Source of the DNA: Cinclus cinclus
Taxonomy: Eukaryota; Chordata; Aves; Passeriformes; Cinclidae
DNA length: 64,000 bases
Direction of reading: 5' to 3'
Assembly: GCF_963662255.1 (NCBI RefSeq)
Contig: NW_026912149.1
Span: 1 to 64,000, forward strand
The notes beneath the pieces were generated by a model. The model was given only the letters and a program-made list of their open reading frames with translations, did no database searches and was not told the DNA's origin. Shown in pieces: positions 33,501 through 44,306 of the stretch. Within the stretch, counting starts at the first letter, position 1; every line of letters begins with the position of its first letter. The position numbers and the translations under genes were made by a program.

Positions 33501-36500
33501 GGAGGGGGCAGCTTTGGTCTGGGAGAAATCCTCGTCCTTATGGAATTTTTGTAGGCAAAAGCGCTGGACGGGCCGCAGGCAAGTTGACTCCGAATGGAGG
33601 CACTTTTCCCCAAGAAGCCAAACTCAAGAGCCCACTTGGCAGGTGTCATTTTGTAGGGCGCGTTTGGGCCTCTGATGGCAGCCAGGTTTGGAGGAGGGGG
33701 CAGCTTTGGTCTGGGAGAAATCCTCGTCCTTATGGAATTTTTGTAGGCAAAAGCCCTGCATGGGCCGCAGGCAAGTTGACTCCGAAAGGAGGCACTTTTC
33801 CCCAAGAAGCCAAACTCAAGAGCCCACTTGGCATATGTCATTTTGTAGGGCGCGTTTGGGCCTCCGATGGCAGCCAGGTTTGGAGGAGGGGGCAGCTTTG
33901 GTCTGGGAGAAATCCTCGTCCTTATGGAATTTTTGTAGGCAAAAGCCCAGGACGGGCTGCAGGCAAGTTGACTCCGAATGGAGGCACTTTTCCCCAAGAA
34001 GCCAAACTCAAGAGCCCACTTGGCAGATGTCATTTTGTAGGGCGCGTTTGGGCCTCCGATGGCAGCCAGGTTTGGAGGAGGGGGCAGCTTTGGTCTGGGA
34101 GAAATCCTCGTCCTTATGGAATTTTTGTAGGCAAAAGCCCTGGACGGGCTGCAGGCAAGTTAGGCATGTTGGCTTTGAAAGGAGGCACTTTTCCCCAAGA
34201 AGCCAAACTCAAGAACCCACAATGCAGATGTCATTTTGTAGGGCGCGTTTGGGCCTCCGATGGCAGCCAGGTTTGGAGGAGGGGGCAGCTTTGGTCTGGG
34301 AGAAATCCTCGTCCTTATGGAATTTTTGTAGGCAAAAGCCCAGGACGGGCCGCAGGCAAGTTGACTCCGAATGGAGGCACTTTTCCCCAAGAAGCCAAAC
34401 TCAAGAGCCCACTTGGCAGGTGTCATTTTGTAGGGCGCGTTTGGGCCTCTGATGGCAGCCAGGTTTGGAGGAGGGGGCAGCTTTGGTCTGGGAGAAATCC
34501 TCGTCCTTATGGAATTTTTGTAGGCAAAAGCCCAGGACTGGCTGCAGGTAAGTTGACTCCGAATGGAGGCACTTTTCCCCAAGAAGCCAAACTCAAGAGC
34601 CCACTTGGCAGATGTCATTTTGTAGGGCGCGTTTGGGCCTCTGATGGCAGCCAGGTTTGGAGGAGGGGGCAGCTTTGGTCTGGGAGAAATCCTCGTCCTT
34701 ATGGAATTTTTGTAGGCAAAAGCCCAGGACGGGCTGCAGGCAAGTTAGGCATGTTGGCTTTGAAAGGAGGCACTTTTCCCCAAGAAGCCAAACTCAAGAA
34801 CCCACAATGCAGATGTCATTTTGTAGGGCGCGTTTGGGCCTCCGATGGCAGCCAGGTTTGGAGGAGGGGGCAGCTTTGCTCTGGGAGAAATCCTCGTCCT
34901 TATGGAATTTTTGTAGGCAAAAGCCCAGGACGGGCCGCAGGCAAGTTGACTCCGAATGGAGGCACTTTTCCCCAAGAAGCCAAACTCAAGAGCCCACTTG
35001 GCAGATGTCATTTTGTAGGGCGCGTTTGGGCCTCCGATGGCAGCCAGGTTTGGAGGAGGGGGTAGCTTTGGTCTGGGAGAAATCCTCGTCCTTATGGAAT
35101 TTTTGTAGGCAAAAGCCCTGGACGGGCTGCAGGCAAGTTAGGCATGTTGGCTTTGAAAGGAGGCACTTTTCCCCAAGAAGCCAAACTCAAGAACCCACAA
35201 TGCAGATGTCATTTTGTAGGGCGCGTTTGGGCCTCCGATGGCAGCCAGGTTTGGAGGAGGGGGCAGCTTTGGTCTGGGAGAAATCCTCGTCCTTATGGAA
35301 TTTTTGTAGGCAAAAGCCCAGGACGGGCCGCAGGCAAGTTGACTCCGAATGGAGGCACTTTTCCCCAAGAAGCCAAACTCAAGAGCCCACTTGGCAGGTG
35401 TCATTTTGTAGGGCGCGTTTGGGCCTCTGATGGCAGCCAGGTTTGGAGGAGGGGGCAGCTTTGGTCTGGGAGAAATCCTCGTCCTTATGGAATTTTTGTA
35501 GGCAAAAGCCCAGGACGGGCCGCAGGCAAGTTGACTCCGAATGGAGGCACTTTTCCCCAAGAAGCCAAACTCAAGAGCCCACTTGGCATATGTCATTTTG
35601 TAGGGCGCGTTTGGGCCTCCGATGGCAGCCAGGTTTGGAGGAGGGGGCAGCTTTGGTCTGGGAGAAATCCTCGTCCTTATGGAATTTTTGTAGGCAAAAG
35701 CCCAGGACGGGCCGCAGGCAAGTTGACTCCGAATGGAGGCACTTTTCCCCAAGAAGCCAAACTCAAGAGCCCACTTGGCAGGTGTCATTTTGTAGGGCGC
35801 GTTTGGGCCTCTGATGGCAGCCAGGTTTGGAGGAGGGGGCAGCTTTGGTCTGGGAGAAATCCTCGTCCTTATGGAATTTTTGTAGGCAAAAGCCCAGGAC
35901 GGGCTGCAGGCAAGTTGACTCCGAATGGAGGCACTTTTCCCCAAGAAGCCAAACTCAAGAGCCCACTTGGCAGGTGTCATTTTGTAGGGCGCGTTTGGGC
36001 CTCTGATGGCAGCCAGGTTTGGAGGAGGGGGCAGCTTTGGTCTGGGAGAAATCCTCGTCCTTATGGAATTTTTGTAGGCAAAAGCCCAGGACGGGACGCA
36101 GGCAAGTTGACTCCGAATGGAGGCACTTTTCCCCAAGAAGCCAAACTCAAGAACCCACTTGGCAGATGTCATTTTGTAGGGCGCGCTTGGGCCTCTGATG
36201 GCAGCCAGGTTTGGAGGAGGGGGCAGCTTTGGTCTGGGAGAAATCCTCGTCCTTATGGAATTTTTGTAGGCAAAAGCCCTGCATGGGCCGCAGGCAAGTT
36301 GACTCCGAAAGGAGGCAGTTTTCCCCAAGAAGCCAAACTCAAGAGCCCACTTGGCATATGTCATTTTGTAGGGCGCGTTTGGGCCTCCGATGGCAGCCAG
36401 GTTTGGAGGAGGGGGCAGCTTTGGTCTGGGAGAAATCCTCGTCCTTATGGAATTTTTGTAGGCAAAAGCCCAGGACGGGCCGCAGGCAAGTTGACTCCGA

Positions 36501-36546
36501 ATGGAGGCACTTTTCCCCAAGAAGCCAAACTCAAGAGCCCACTTGG
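30524..36546 (+). repeat. Mosaic of short monomer groups
   Basis: No single HOR period spans this segment. Long units start at 30716 (hybrid), 31109, 31886, 32471, 33248, 34024, 34609 and 35002, spaced as groups of 2, 4, 3, 4, 4, 3 and 2. The ACTTGGCAGGTATC variant near 30912 recurs near 32082, 1170 bp on, marking a short internal duplication. From 31886 to about 34.4 kb the sequence matches 44307 to about 46.8 kb. From 34.4 to 35.4 kb it matches 38.3 to 39.3 kb. The last part, about 35.9 to 36.5 kb, matches 62.9 to 63.6 kb. Confidence 0.82.
30716..30916 (+). repeat. Hybrid monomer
   Basis: Carries CTGCATGGGCCGC in its middle, then AGGCAAGTTAGGCATGTTGG of the long class and the AGCCCACTTGGC tail, like the hybrid at 25273-25473. 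It sits just past the right edge of the 2137-bp duplication, and the offset to the 42-46 kb relative changes here from 13591 to 12421. Confidence 0.78.
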
Positions 36547-39267
36547 CAGGTGTCATTTTGTAGGGCGCGTTTGGGCCTCTGATGGCAGCCAGGTTTGGAG
36601 GAGGGGGCAGCTTTGGTCTGGGAGAAATCCTCGTCCTTATGGAATTTTTGTAGCAAAAGCCCTGGACGGGCTGCAGGCAAGTTAGGCATGTTGGCTTTGA
36701 TAGGAGGCACTTTTCCCCAAGAAGCCAAACTCAAGAGCCCACTTGGCAGATGTCATTTTGTAGGGCGCGTTTGGGCCTCCGATGGCAGCCAGGTTTGGAG
36801 GAGGGGGCAGCTTTGGTCTGGGAGAAATCCTCGTCCTTATGGAATTTTTGTAGGCAAAAGCCCAGGACGGGCCGCAGGCAAGTTGACTCCGAATGGAGGC
36901 ACTTTTCCCCAAGAAGCCAAACTCAAGAGCCCACTTGGCAGGTGTCATTTTGTAGGGCGCGTTTGGGCCTCTGATGGCAGCCAGGTTTGGAGGAGGGGGC
37001 AGCTTTGGTCTGGGAGAAATCCTCGTCCTTATGGAATTTTTGTAGGCAAAAGCCCTGCATGGGCCGCAGGCAAGTTGACTCGGAAAGGAGGCACTTTCCC
37101 CAAGAAGCCAAACTCAAGAGCCCACTTGGCAGATGTCATTTTGTAGGGCGCGTTTGGGCCTCCGATGGCAGCCAGGTTTGGAGGAGGGGGCAGCTTTGGT
37201 CTGGGAGAAATCCTCGTCCTTATGGAATTTTTGTAGGCAAAAGCCCAGGACGGGACGCAGGCAAGTTGACTCCGAATGGAGGCACTTTTCCCCAAGAAGC
37301 CAAACTCAAGAACCCACTTGGCAGATGTCATTTTGTAGGGCGCGCTTGGGCCTCTGATGGCAGCCAGGTTTGGAGGAGGGGGCAGCTTTGGTCTGGGAGA
37401 AATCCTCGTCCTTATGGAATTTTTGTAGGCAAAAGCCCTGCATGGGCCGCAGGCAAGTTGACTCCGAAAGGAGGCACTTTTCCCCAAGAAGCCAAACTCA
37501 AGAGCCCACTTGGCATATGTCATTTTGTAGGGCGCGTTTGGGCCTCTGATGGCAGCCAGGTTTGGAGGAGGGGGCAGCTTTGGTCTGGGAGAAATCCTCG
37601 TCCTTATGGAATTTTTGTAGCAAAAGCCCTGGACGGGCTGCAGGCAAGTTAGGCATGTTGGCTTTGATAGGAGGCACTTTTCCCCAAGAAGCCAAACTCA
37701 AGAACCCACAATGCAGATGTCATTTTGTAGGGCGCGTTTGGGCCTCCGATGGCAGCCAGGTTTGGAGGAGGGGGCAGCTTTGGTCTGGGAGAAATCCTCG
37801 TCCTTATGGAATTTTTGTAGGCAAAAGCCCAGGACTGGCCGCAGGCAAGTTGACTCCGAATGGAGGCACTTTTCCCCAAGAAGCCAAACTCAAGAGCCCA
37901 CTTGGCAGGTGTCATTTTGTAGGGCGCGTTTGGGCCTCTGATGGCAGCCAGGTTTGGAGGAGGGGGCAGCTTTGGTCTGGGAGAAATCCTCGTCCTTATG
38001 GAATTTTTGTAGGCAAAAGCCCTGCATGGGCCGCAGGCAAGTTGACTCCGAAAGGAGGCACTTTTCCCCAAGAAGCCAAACTCAAGAGCCCACTTGGCAT
38101 ATGTCATTTTGTAGGGCGCGTTTGGGCCTCCGATGGCAGCCAGGTTTGGAGGAGGGGGCAGCTTTGGTCTGGGAGAAATCCTCGTCCTTATGGAATTTTT
38201 GTAGGCAAAAGCCCAGGACGGGCTGCAGGCAAGTTGACTCCGAATGGAGGCACTTTTCCCCAAGAAGCCAAACTCAAGAGCCCACTTGGCAGATGTCATT
38301 TTGTAGGGCGCGTTTGGGCCTCCGATGGCAGCCAGGTTTGGAGGAGGGGGTAGCTTTGGTCTGGGAGAAATCCTCGTCCTTATGGAATTTTTGTAGGCAA
38401 AAGCCCAGGACTGGCTGCAGGTAAGTTGACTCCGAATGGAGGCACTTTTCCCCAAGAAGCCAAACTCAAGAGCCCACTTGGCAGATGTCATTTTGTAGGG
38501 CGCGTTTGGGCCTCTGATGGCAGCCAGGTTTGGAGGAGGGGGCAGCTTTGGTCTGGGAGAAATCCTCGTCCTTATGGAATTTTTGTAGGCAAAAGCCCAG
38601 GACGGGCTGCAGGCAAGTTAGGCATGTTGGCTTTGAAAGGAGGCACTTTTCCCCAAGAAGCCAAACTCAAGAACCCACAATGCAGATGTCATTTTGTAGG
38701 GCGCGTTTGGGCCTCCGATGGCAGCCAGGTTTGGAGGAGGGGGCAGCTTTGGTCTGGGAGAAATCCTCGTCCTTATGGAATTTTTGTAGGCAAAAGCCCA
38801 GGACGGGCCGCAGGCAAGTTGACTCCGAATGGAGGCACTTTTCCCCAAGAAGCCAAACTCAAGAGCCCACTTGGCAGATGTCATTTTGTAGGGCGCGTTT
38901 GGGCCTCCGATGGCAGCCAGGTTTGGAGGAGGGGGTAGCTTTGGTCTGGGAGAAATCCTCGTCCTTATGGAATTTTTGTAGGCAAAAGCCCTGGACGGGC
39001 TGCAGGCAAGTTAGGCATGTTGGCTTTGAAAGGAGGCACTTTTCCCCAAGAAGCCAAACTCAAGAACCCACAATGCAGATGTCATTTTGTAGGGCGCGTT
39101 TGGGCCTCCGATGGCAGCCAGGTTTGGAGGAGGGGGCAGCTTTGGTCTGGGAGAAATCCTCGTCCTTATGGAATTTTTGTAGGCAAAAGCCCAGGACGGG
39201 CCGCAGGCAAGTTGACTCCGAATGGAGGCACTTTTCCCCAAGAAGCCAAACTCAAGAGCCCACTTGG
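36547..39267 (+). repeat. 14-mer relative of the 9-mer HOR, 2721 bp
   Basis: Two 200-bp units (36547, 37514), one 191-bp unit (about 36939), two 201-bp units and nine 192-bp units. Its first part, to about 38.2 kb, matches 39268 onward at offset 2721. The rest (long landmarks 38624 and 39017) matches 34751 and 35144 at offset 3873. It therefore joins a 9-mer-family segment to a segment of the preceding mosaic. Confidence 0.87.
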
Positions 39268-41010
39268 CAGGTGTCATTTTGTAGGGCGCGTTTGGGCCTC
39301 TGATGGCAGCCAGGTTTGGAGGAGGGGGCAGCTTTGGTCTGGGAGAAATCCTCGTCTTTATGGAATTTTTGTAGCAAAAGCCCTGGACGGGCTGCAGGCA
39401 AGTTAGGCATGTTGGCTTTTATAGGAGGCACTTTTCCCCAAGAAGCCAAACTCAAGAGCCCACTTGGCAGATGTCATTTTGTAGGGCGCGTTTGGGCCTC
39501 CGATGGCAGCCAGGTTTGGAGGAGGGGGCAGCTTTGGTCTGGGAGAAATCCTCGTCCTTATGGAATTTTTGTAGGCAAAAGCCCAGGACGGGCCGCAGGC
39601 AAGTTGACTCCGAATGGAGGCACTTTTCCCCAAGAAGCCAAACTCAAGAGCCCACTTGGCAGGTGTCATTTTGTAGGGCGCGTTTGGGCCTCTGATGGCA
39701 GCCAGGTTTGGAGGAGGGGGCAGCTTTGGTCTGGGAGAAATCCTCGTCCTTATGGAATTTTTGTAGGCAAAAGCCCTGCATGGGCCGCAGGCAAGTTGAC
39801 TCCGAAAGGAGGCACTTTCCCCAAGAAGCCAAACTCAAGAGCCCACTTGGCAGATGTCATTTTGTAGGGCGCGTTTGGGCCTCCGATGGCAGCCAGGTTT
39901 GGAGGAGGGGGCAGCTTTGGTCTGGGAGAAATCCTCGTCCTTATGGAATTTTTGTAGGCAAAAGCCCAGGACGGGACGCAGGCAAGTTGACTCCGAATGG
40001 AGGCACTTTTCCCCAAGAAGCCAAACTCAAGAACCCACTTGGCAGATGTCATTTTGTAGGGCGCGCTTGGGCCTCTGATGGCAGCCAGGTTTGGAGGAGG
40101 GGGCAGCTTTGGTCTGGGAGAAATCCTCGTCCTTATGGAATTTTTGTAGGCAAAAGCCCTGCATGGGCCGCAGGCAAGTTGACTCCGAAAGGAGGCACTT
40201 TTCCCCAAGAAGCCAAACTCAAGAGCCCACTTGGCATATGTCATTTTGTAGGGCGCGTTTGGGCCTCCGATGGCAGCCAGGTTTGGAGGAGGGGGCAGCT
40301 TTGGTCTGGGAGAAATCCTCGTCCTTATGGAATTTTTGTAGCAAAAGCCCTGGACGGGCTGCAGGCAAGTTAGGCATGTTGGCTTTGATAGGAGGCACTT
40401 TTCCCCAAGAAGCCAAACTCAAGAACCCACAATGCAGATGTCATTTTGTAGGGCGCGTTTGGGCCTCCGATGGCAGCCAGGTTTGGAGGAGGGGGCAGCT
40501 TTGGTCTGGGAGAAATCCTCGTCCTTATGGAATTTTTGTAGGCAAAAGCCCAGGACGGGCCGCAGGCAAGTTGACTCCGAATGGAGGCACTTTTCCCCAA
40601 GAAGCCAAACTCAAGAGCCCACTTGGCAGGTGTCATTTTGTAGGGCGCGTTTGGGCCTCTGATGGCAGCCAGGTTTGGAGGAGGGGGCAGCTTTGGTCTG
40701 GGAGAAATCCTCGTCCTTATGGAATTTTTGTAGGCAAAAGCCCTGCATGGGCCGCAGGCAAGTTGACTCCGAAAGGAGGCACTTTTCCCCAAGAAGCCAA
40801 ACTCAAGAGCCCACTTGGCATATGTCATTTTGTAGGGCGCGTTTGGGCCTCCGATGGCAGCCAGGTTTGGAGGAGGGGGCAGCTTTGGTCTGGGAGAAAT
40901 CCTCGTCCTTATGGAATTTTTGTAGGCAAAAGCCCAGGACGGGCTGCAGGCAAGTTGACTCCGAATGGAGGCACTTTTCCCCAAGAAGCCAAACTCAAGA
41001 GCCCACTTGG
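39268..41010 (+). repeat. 9-mer HOR copy 1, 1743 bp
   Basis: Two 200-bp, one 191-bp and six 192-bp units. Marks: the 191-bp unit at 39660-39850, CAGGACGGGACGCAGG near 39965 and GGGCGCGCTTGG near 40058. The unit at its right edge leads into TTTTGTATGGCGCG near 41021, which recurs at +1743. Private changes are TCGTCTTTATGG near 39352 and GGCTTTTATAGG near 39414. Confidence 0.92.
39660..39850 (+). repeat. 191-bp monomer (one T lost)
   Basis: The T run before the C run is one base shorter: GGCACTTTCCCC in place of GGCACTTTTCCCC, giving a 191-bp unit. The same deletion occurs only in the equivalent units at about 36939-37129 and 41403-41593, so it marks the 1743/2721-bp HOR family. The copy near 37081 also has GACTCGGAAAGG where the others have GACTCCGAAAGG. 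Confidence 0.93.
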
Positions 41011-42753
41011 CAGATGTCATTTTGTATGGCGCGTTTGGGCCTCTGATGGCAGCCAGGTTAGGAGGAGGGGGCAGCTTTGGTCTGGGAGAAATCCTCGTCC
41101 TTATGGAATTTTTGTAGCAAAAGCCCTGGACGGGCTGCAGGCAAGTTAGGCATGTTGGCTTTGATAGGAGGCACTTTTCCCCAAGAAGCCAAACTCAAGA
41201 ACCCACAATGCAGATGTCATTTTGTAGGGCGCGTTTGGGCCTCCGATGGCAGCCAGGTTTGGAGGAGGGGGCAGCTTTGGTCTGGGAGAAATCCTCGTCC
41301 TTATGGAATTTTTGTAGGCAAAAGCCCAGGACGGGCCGCAGGCAAGTTGACTCCGAATGGAGGCACTTTTCCCCAAGAAGCCAAACTCAAGAGCCCACTT
41401 GGCAGGTGTCATTTTGTAGGGCGCGTTTGGGCCTCTGATGGCAGCCAGGTTTGGAGGAGGGGGCAGCTTTGGTCTGGGAGAAATCCTCGTCCTTATGGAA
41501 TTTTTGTAGGCAAAAGCCCTGCATGGGCCGCAGGCAAGTTGACTCCGAAAGGAGGCACTTTCCCCAAGAAGCCAAACTCAAGAGCCCACTTGGCAGATGT
41601 CATTTTGTAGGGCGCGTTTGGGCCTCCGATGGCAGCCAGGTTTGGAGGAGGGGGCAGCTTTGGTCTGGGAGAAATCCTCGTCCTTATGGAATTTTTGTAG
41701 GCAAAAGCCCAGGACGGGACGCAGGCAAGTTGACTCCGAATGGAGGCACTTTTCCCCAAGAAGCCAAACTCAAGAACCCACTTGGCAGATGTCATTTTGT
41801 AGGGCGCGCTTGGGCCTCTGATGGCAGCCAGGTTTGGAGGAGGGGGCAGCTTTGGTCTGGGAGAAATCCTCGTCCTTATGGAATTTTTGTAGGCAAAAGC
41901 CCTGCATGGGCCGCAGGCAAGTTGACTCCGAAAGGAGGCACTTTTCCCCAAGAAGCCAAACTCAAGAGCCCACTTGGCATATGTCATTTTGTAGGGCGCG
42001 TTTGGGCCTCCGATGGCAGCCAGGTTTGGAGGAGGGGGCAGCTTTGGTCTGGGAGAAATCCTCGTCCTTATGGAATTTTTGTAGCAAAAGCCCTGGACGG
42101 GCTGCAGGCAAGTTAGGCATGTTGGCTTTGATAGGAGGCACTTTTCCCCAAGAAGCCAAACTCAAGAACCCACAATGCAGATGTCATTTTGTAGGGCGCG
42201 TTTGGGCCTCCGATGGCAGCCAGGTTTGGAGGAGGGGGCAGCTTTGGTCTGGGAGAAATCCTCGTCCTTATGGAATTTTTGTAGGCAAAAGCCCAGGACG
42301 GGCCGCAGGCAAGTTGACTCCGAATGGAGGCACTTTTCCCCAAGAAGCCAAACTCAAGAGCCCACTTGGCAGGTGTCATTTTGTAGGGCGCGTTTGGGCC
42401 TCTGATGGCAGCCAGGTTTGGAGGAGGGGGCAGCTTTGGTCTGGGAGAAATCCTCGTCCTTATGGAATTTTTGTAGGCAAAAGCCCTGCATGGGCCGCAG
42501 GCAAGTTGACTCCGAAAGGAGGCACTTTTCCCCAAGAAGCCAAACTCAAGAGCCCACTTGGCATATGTCATTTTGTAGGGCGCGTTTGGGCCTCCGATGG
42601 CAGCCACGTTTGGAGGAGGGGGCAGCTTTGGTCTGGGAGAAATCCTCGTCCTTATGGAATTTTTGTAGGCAAAAGCCCAGGACGGGCTGCAGGCAAGTTG
42701 ACTCCGAATGGAGGCACTTTTCCCCAAGAAGCCAAACTCAAGAGCCCACTTGG
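41011..42753 (+). repeat. 9-mer HOR copy 2, 1743 bp
   Basis: The same nine units as copy 1 in the same order, with the 191-bp unit at 41403-41593 and TTTTGTATGGCGCG near 42764. Visible private change: GGCAGCCACGTTTGG near 42600 where other copies have GGCAGCCAGG. Confidence 0.92.
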
Positions 42754-44306
42754 CAGATGTCATTTTGTATGGCGCGTTTGGGCCTCTGATGGCAGCCAGG
42801 TTAGGAGGAGGGGGCAGCTTTGGTCTGGGAGAAATCCTCGTCCTTATGGAATTTTTGTAGCAAAAGCCCTGGACGGGCTGCAGGCAAGTTAGGCATGTTG
42901 GCTTTGATAGGAGGCACTTTTCCCCAAGAAGCCAAACTCAAGAACCCACAATGCAGATGTCATTTTGTAGGGCGCGTTTGGGCCTCCGATGGCAGCCAGG
43001 TTTGGAGGAGGGGGCAGCTTTGGTCTGGGAGAAATCCTCGTCCTTATGGAATTTTTGTAGGCAAAAGCCCAGGACGGGCCGCAGGCAAGTTGACTCCGAA
43101 TGGAGGCACTTTTCCCCAAGAAGCCAAACTCAAGAGCCCACTTGGCAGGTGTCATTTTGTAGGGCGCGTTTGGGCCTCTGATGGCAGCCAGGTTTGGAGG
43201 AGGGGGCAGCTTTGGTCTGGGAGAAATCCTCGTCCTTATGGAATTTTTGTAGGCAAAAGCCCTGCATGTGCCGCAGGCAAGTTGACTCCGAAAGGAGGCA
43301 CTTTTCCCCAAGAAGCCAAACTCAAGAGCCCACTTGGCATATGTCATTTTGTAGGGCGCGTTTGGGCCTCCGATGGCAGCCAGGTTTGGAGGAGGGGGCA
43401 GCTTTGGTCTGGGAGAAATCCTCGTCCTTATGGAATTTTTGTAGGCAAAAGCCCTGGACGGGCTGCAGGCAAGTTGACTCCGAATGGAGGAACTTTTCCC
43501 CAAGAAGCCAAACTCAAGAGCCCACTTGGCAGATGTCATTTTGTAGGGCGCGTTTGGGCCTCCGATGGCAGCCAGGTTTGGAGGAGGGGGTAGCTTTGGT
43601 CTGGGAGAAATCCTCGTCCTTATGGAATTTTTGTAGGCAAAAGCCCAGGACTGGCTGCAGGTAAGTTGACTCAGAATGGAGGCACTTTTCCCCAAGAAGC
43701 CAAACTCAAGAGCCCACTTGGCATATGTCATTTTGTAGGGCGCGTTTGGGCCTCTGATGGCAGCCAGGTTTGGAGGAGGGGGCAGCTTTGGTCTGGGAGA
43801 AATCCTCGTCCTTATGGAATTTTTGTAGGCAAAAGCCCTGGACGGGCTGCAGGCAAGTTAGGCATGTTGGCTTTGAAAGGAGGCACTTTTCCCCAAGAAG
43901 CCAAACTCAAGAACCCACAATGCAGATGTCATTTTGTAGGGCGCGTTTGGGCCTCCGATGGCAGCCAGGTTTGGAGGAGGGGGCAGCTTTGGTCTGGGAG
44001 AAATCCTCGTCCTTCTGGAATTTTTGTAGGCAAAAGCCCAGGACGGGCCGCAGGCAAGTTGACTCCGAATGGAGGCACTTTTCCCCAAGAAGCCAAACTC
44101 AAGAGCCCACTTGGCAGGTGTCATTTTGTAGGGCGCGTTTGGGCCTCTGATGGCAGCCAGGTTTGGAGGAGGGGGCAGCTTTGGTCTGGGAGAAATCCTC
44201 GTCCTTATGGAATTTTTGTAGGCAAAAGCCCTGCATGGGCCGCAGGCAAGTTGACTCCGAAAGGAGGCACTTTTCCCCAAGAAGCCAAACTCAAGAGCCC
44301 ACTTGG
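42754..44306 (+). repeat. Linker segment copied from the 11-mer region
   Basis: Eight monomers starting with a 200-bp unit and including the 201-bp unit at 43722. It is not a third 9-mer copy: its landmarks 42895 and 43864 pair with 29304 and 30273 at offset 13591, and it carries CTGCATGTGCCGC near 43262, CAGGACTGGCTGCAGGTAAG near 43645 and CCTTCTGGAATTTTTG near 44011 as in that region. Differences include GAATGGAGGAAC near 43484 and GACTCAGAATGG near 43668. Confidence 0.85.
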
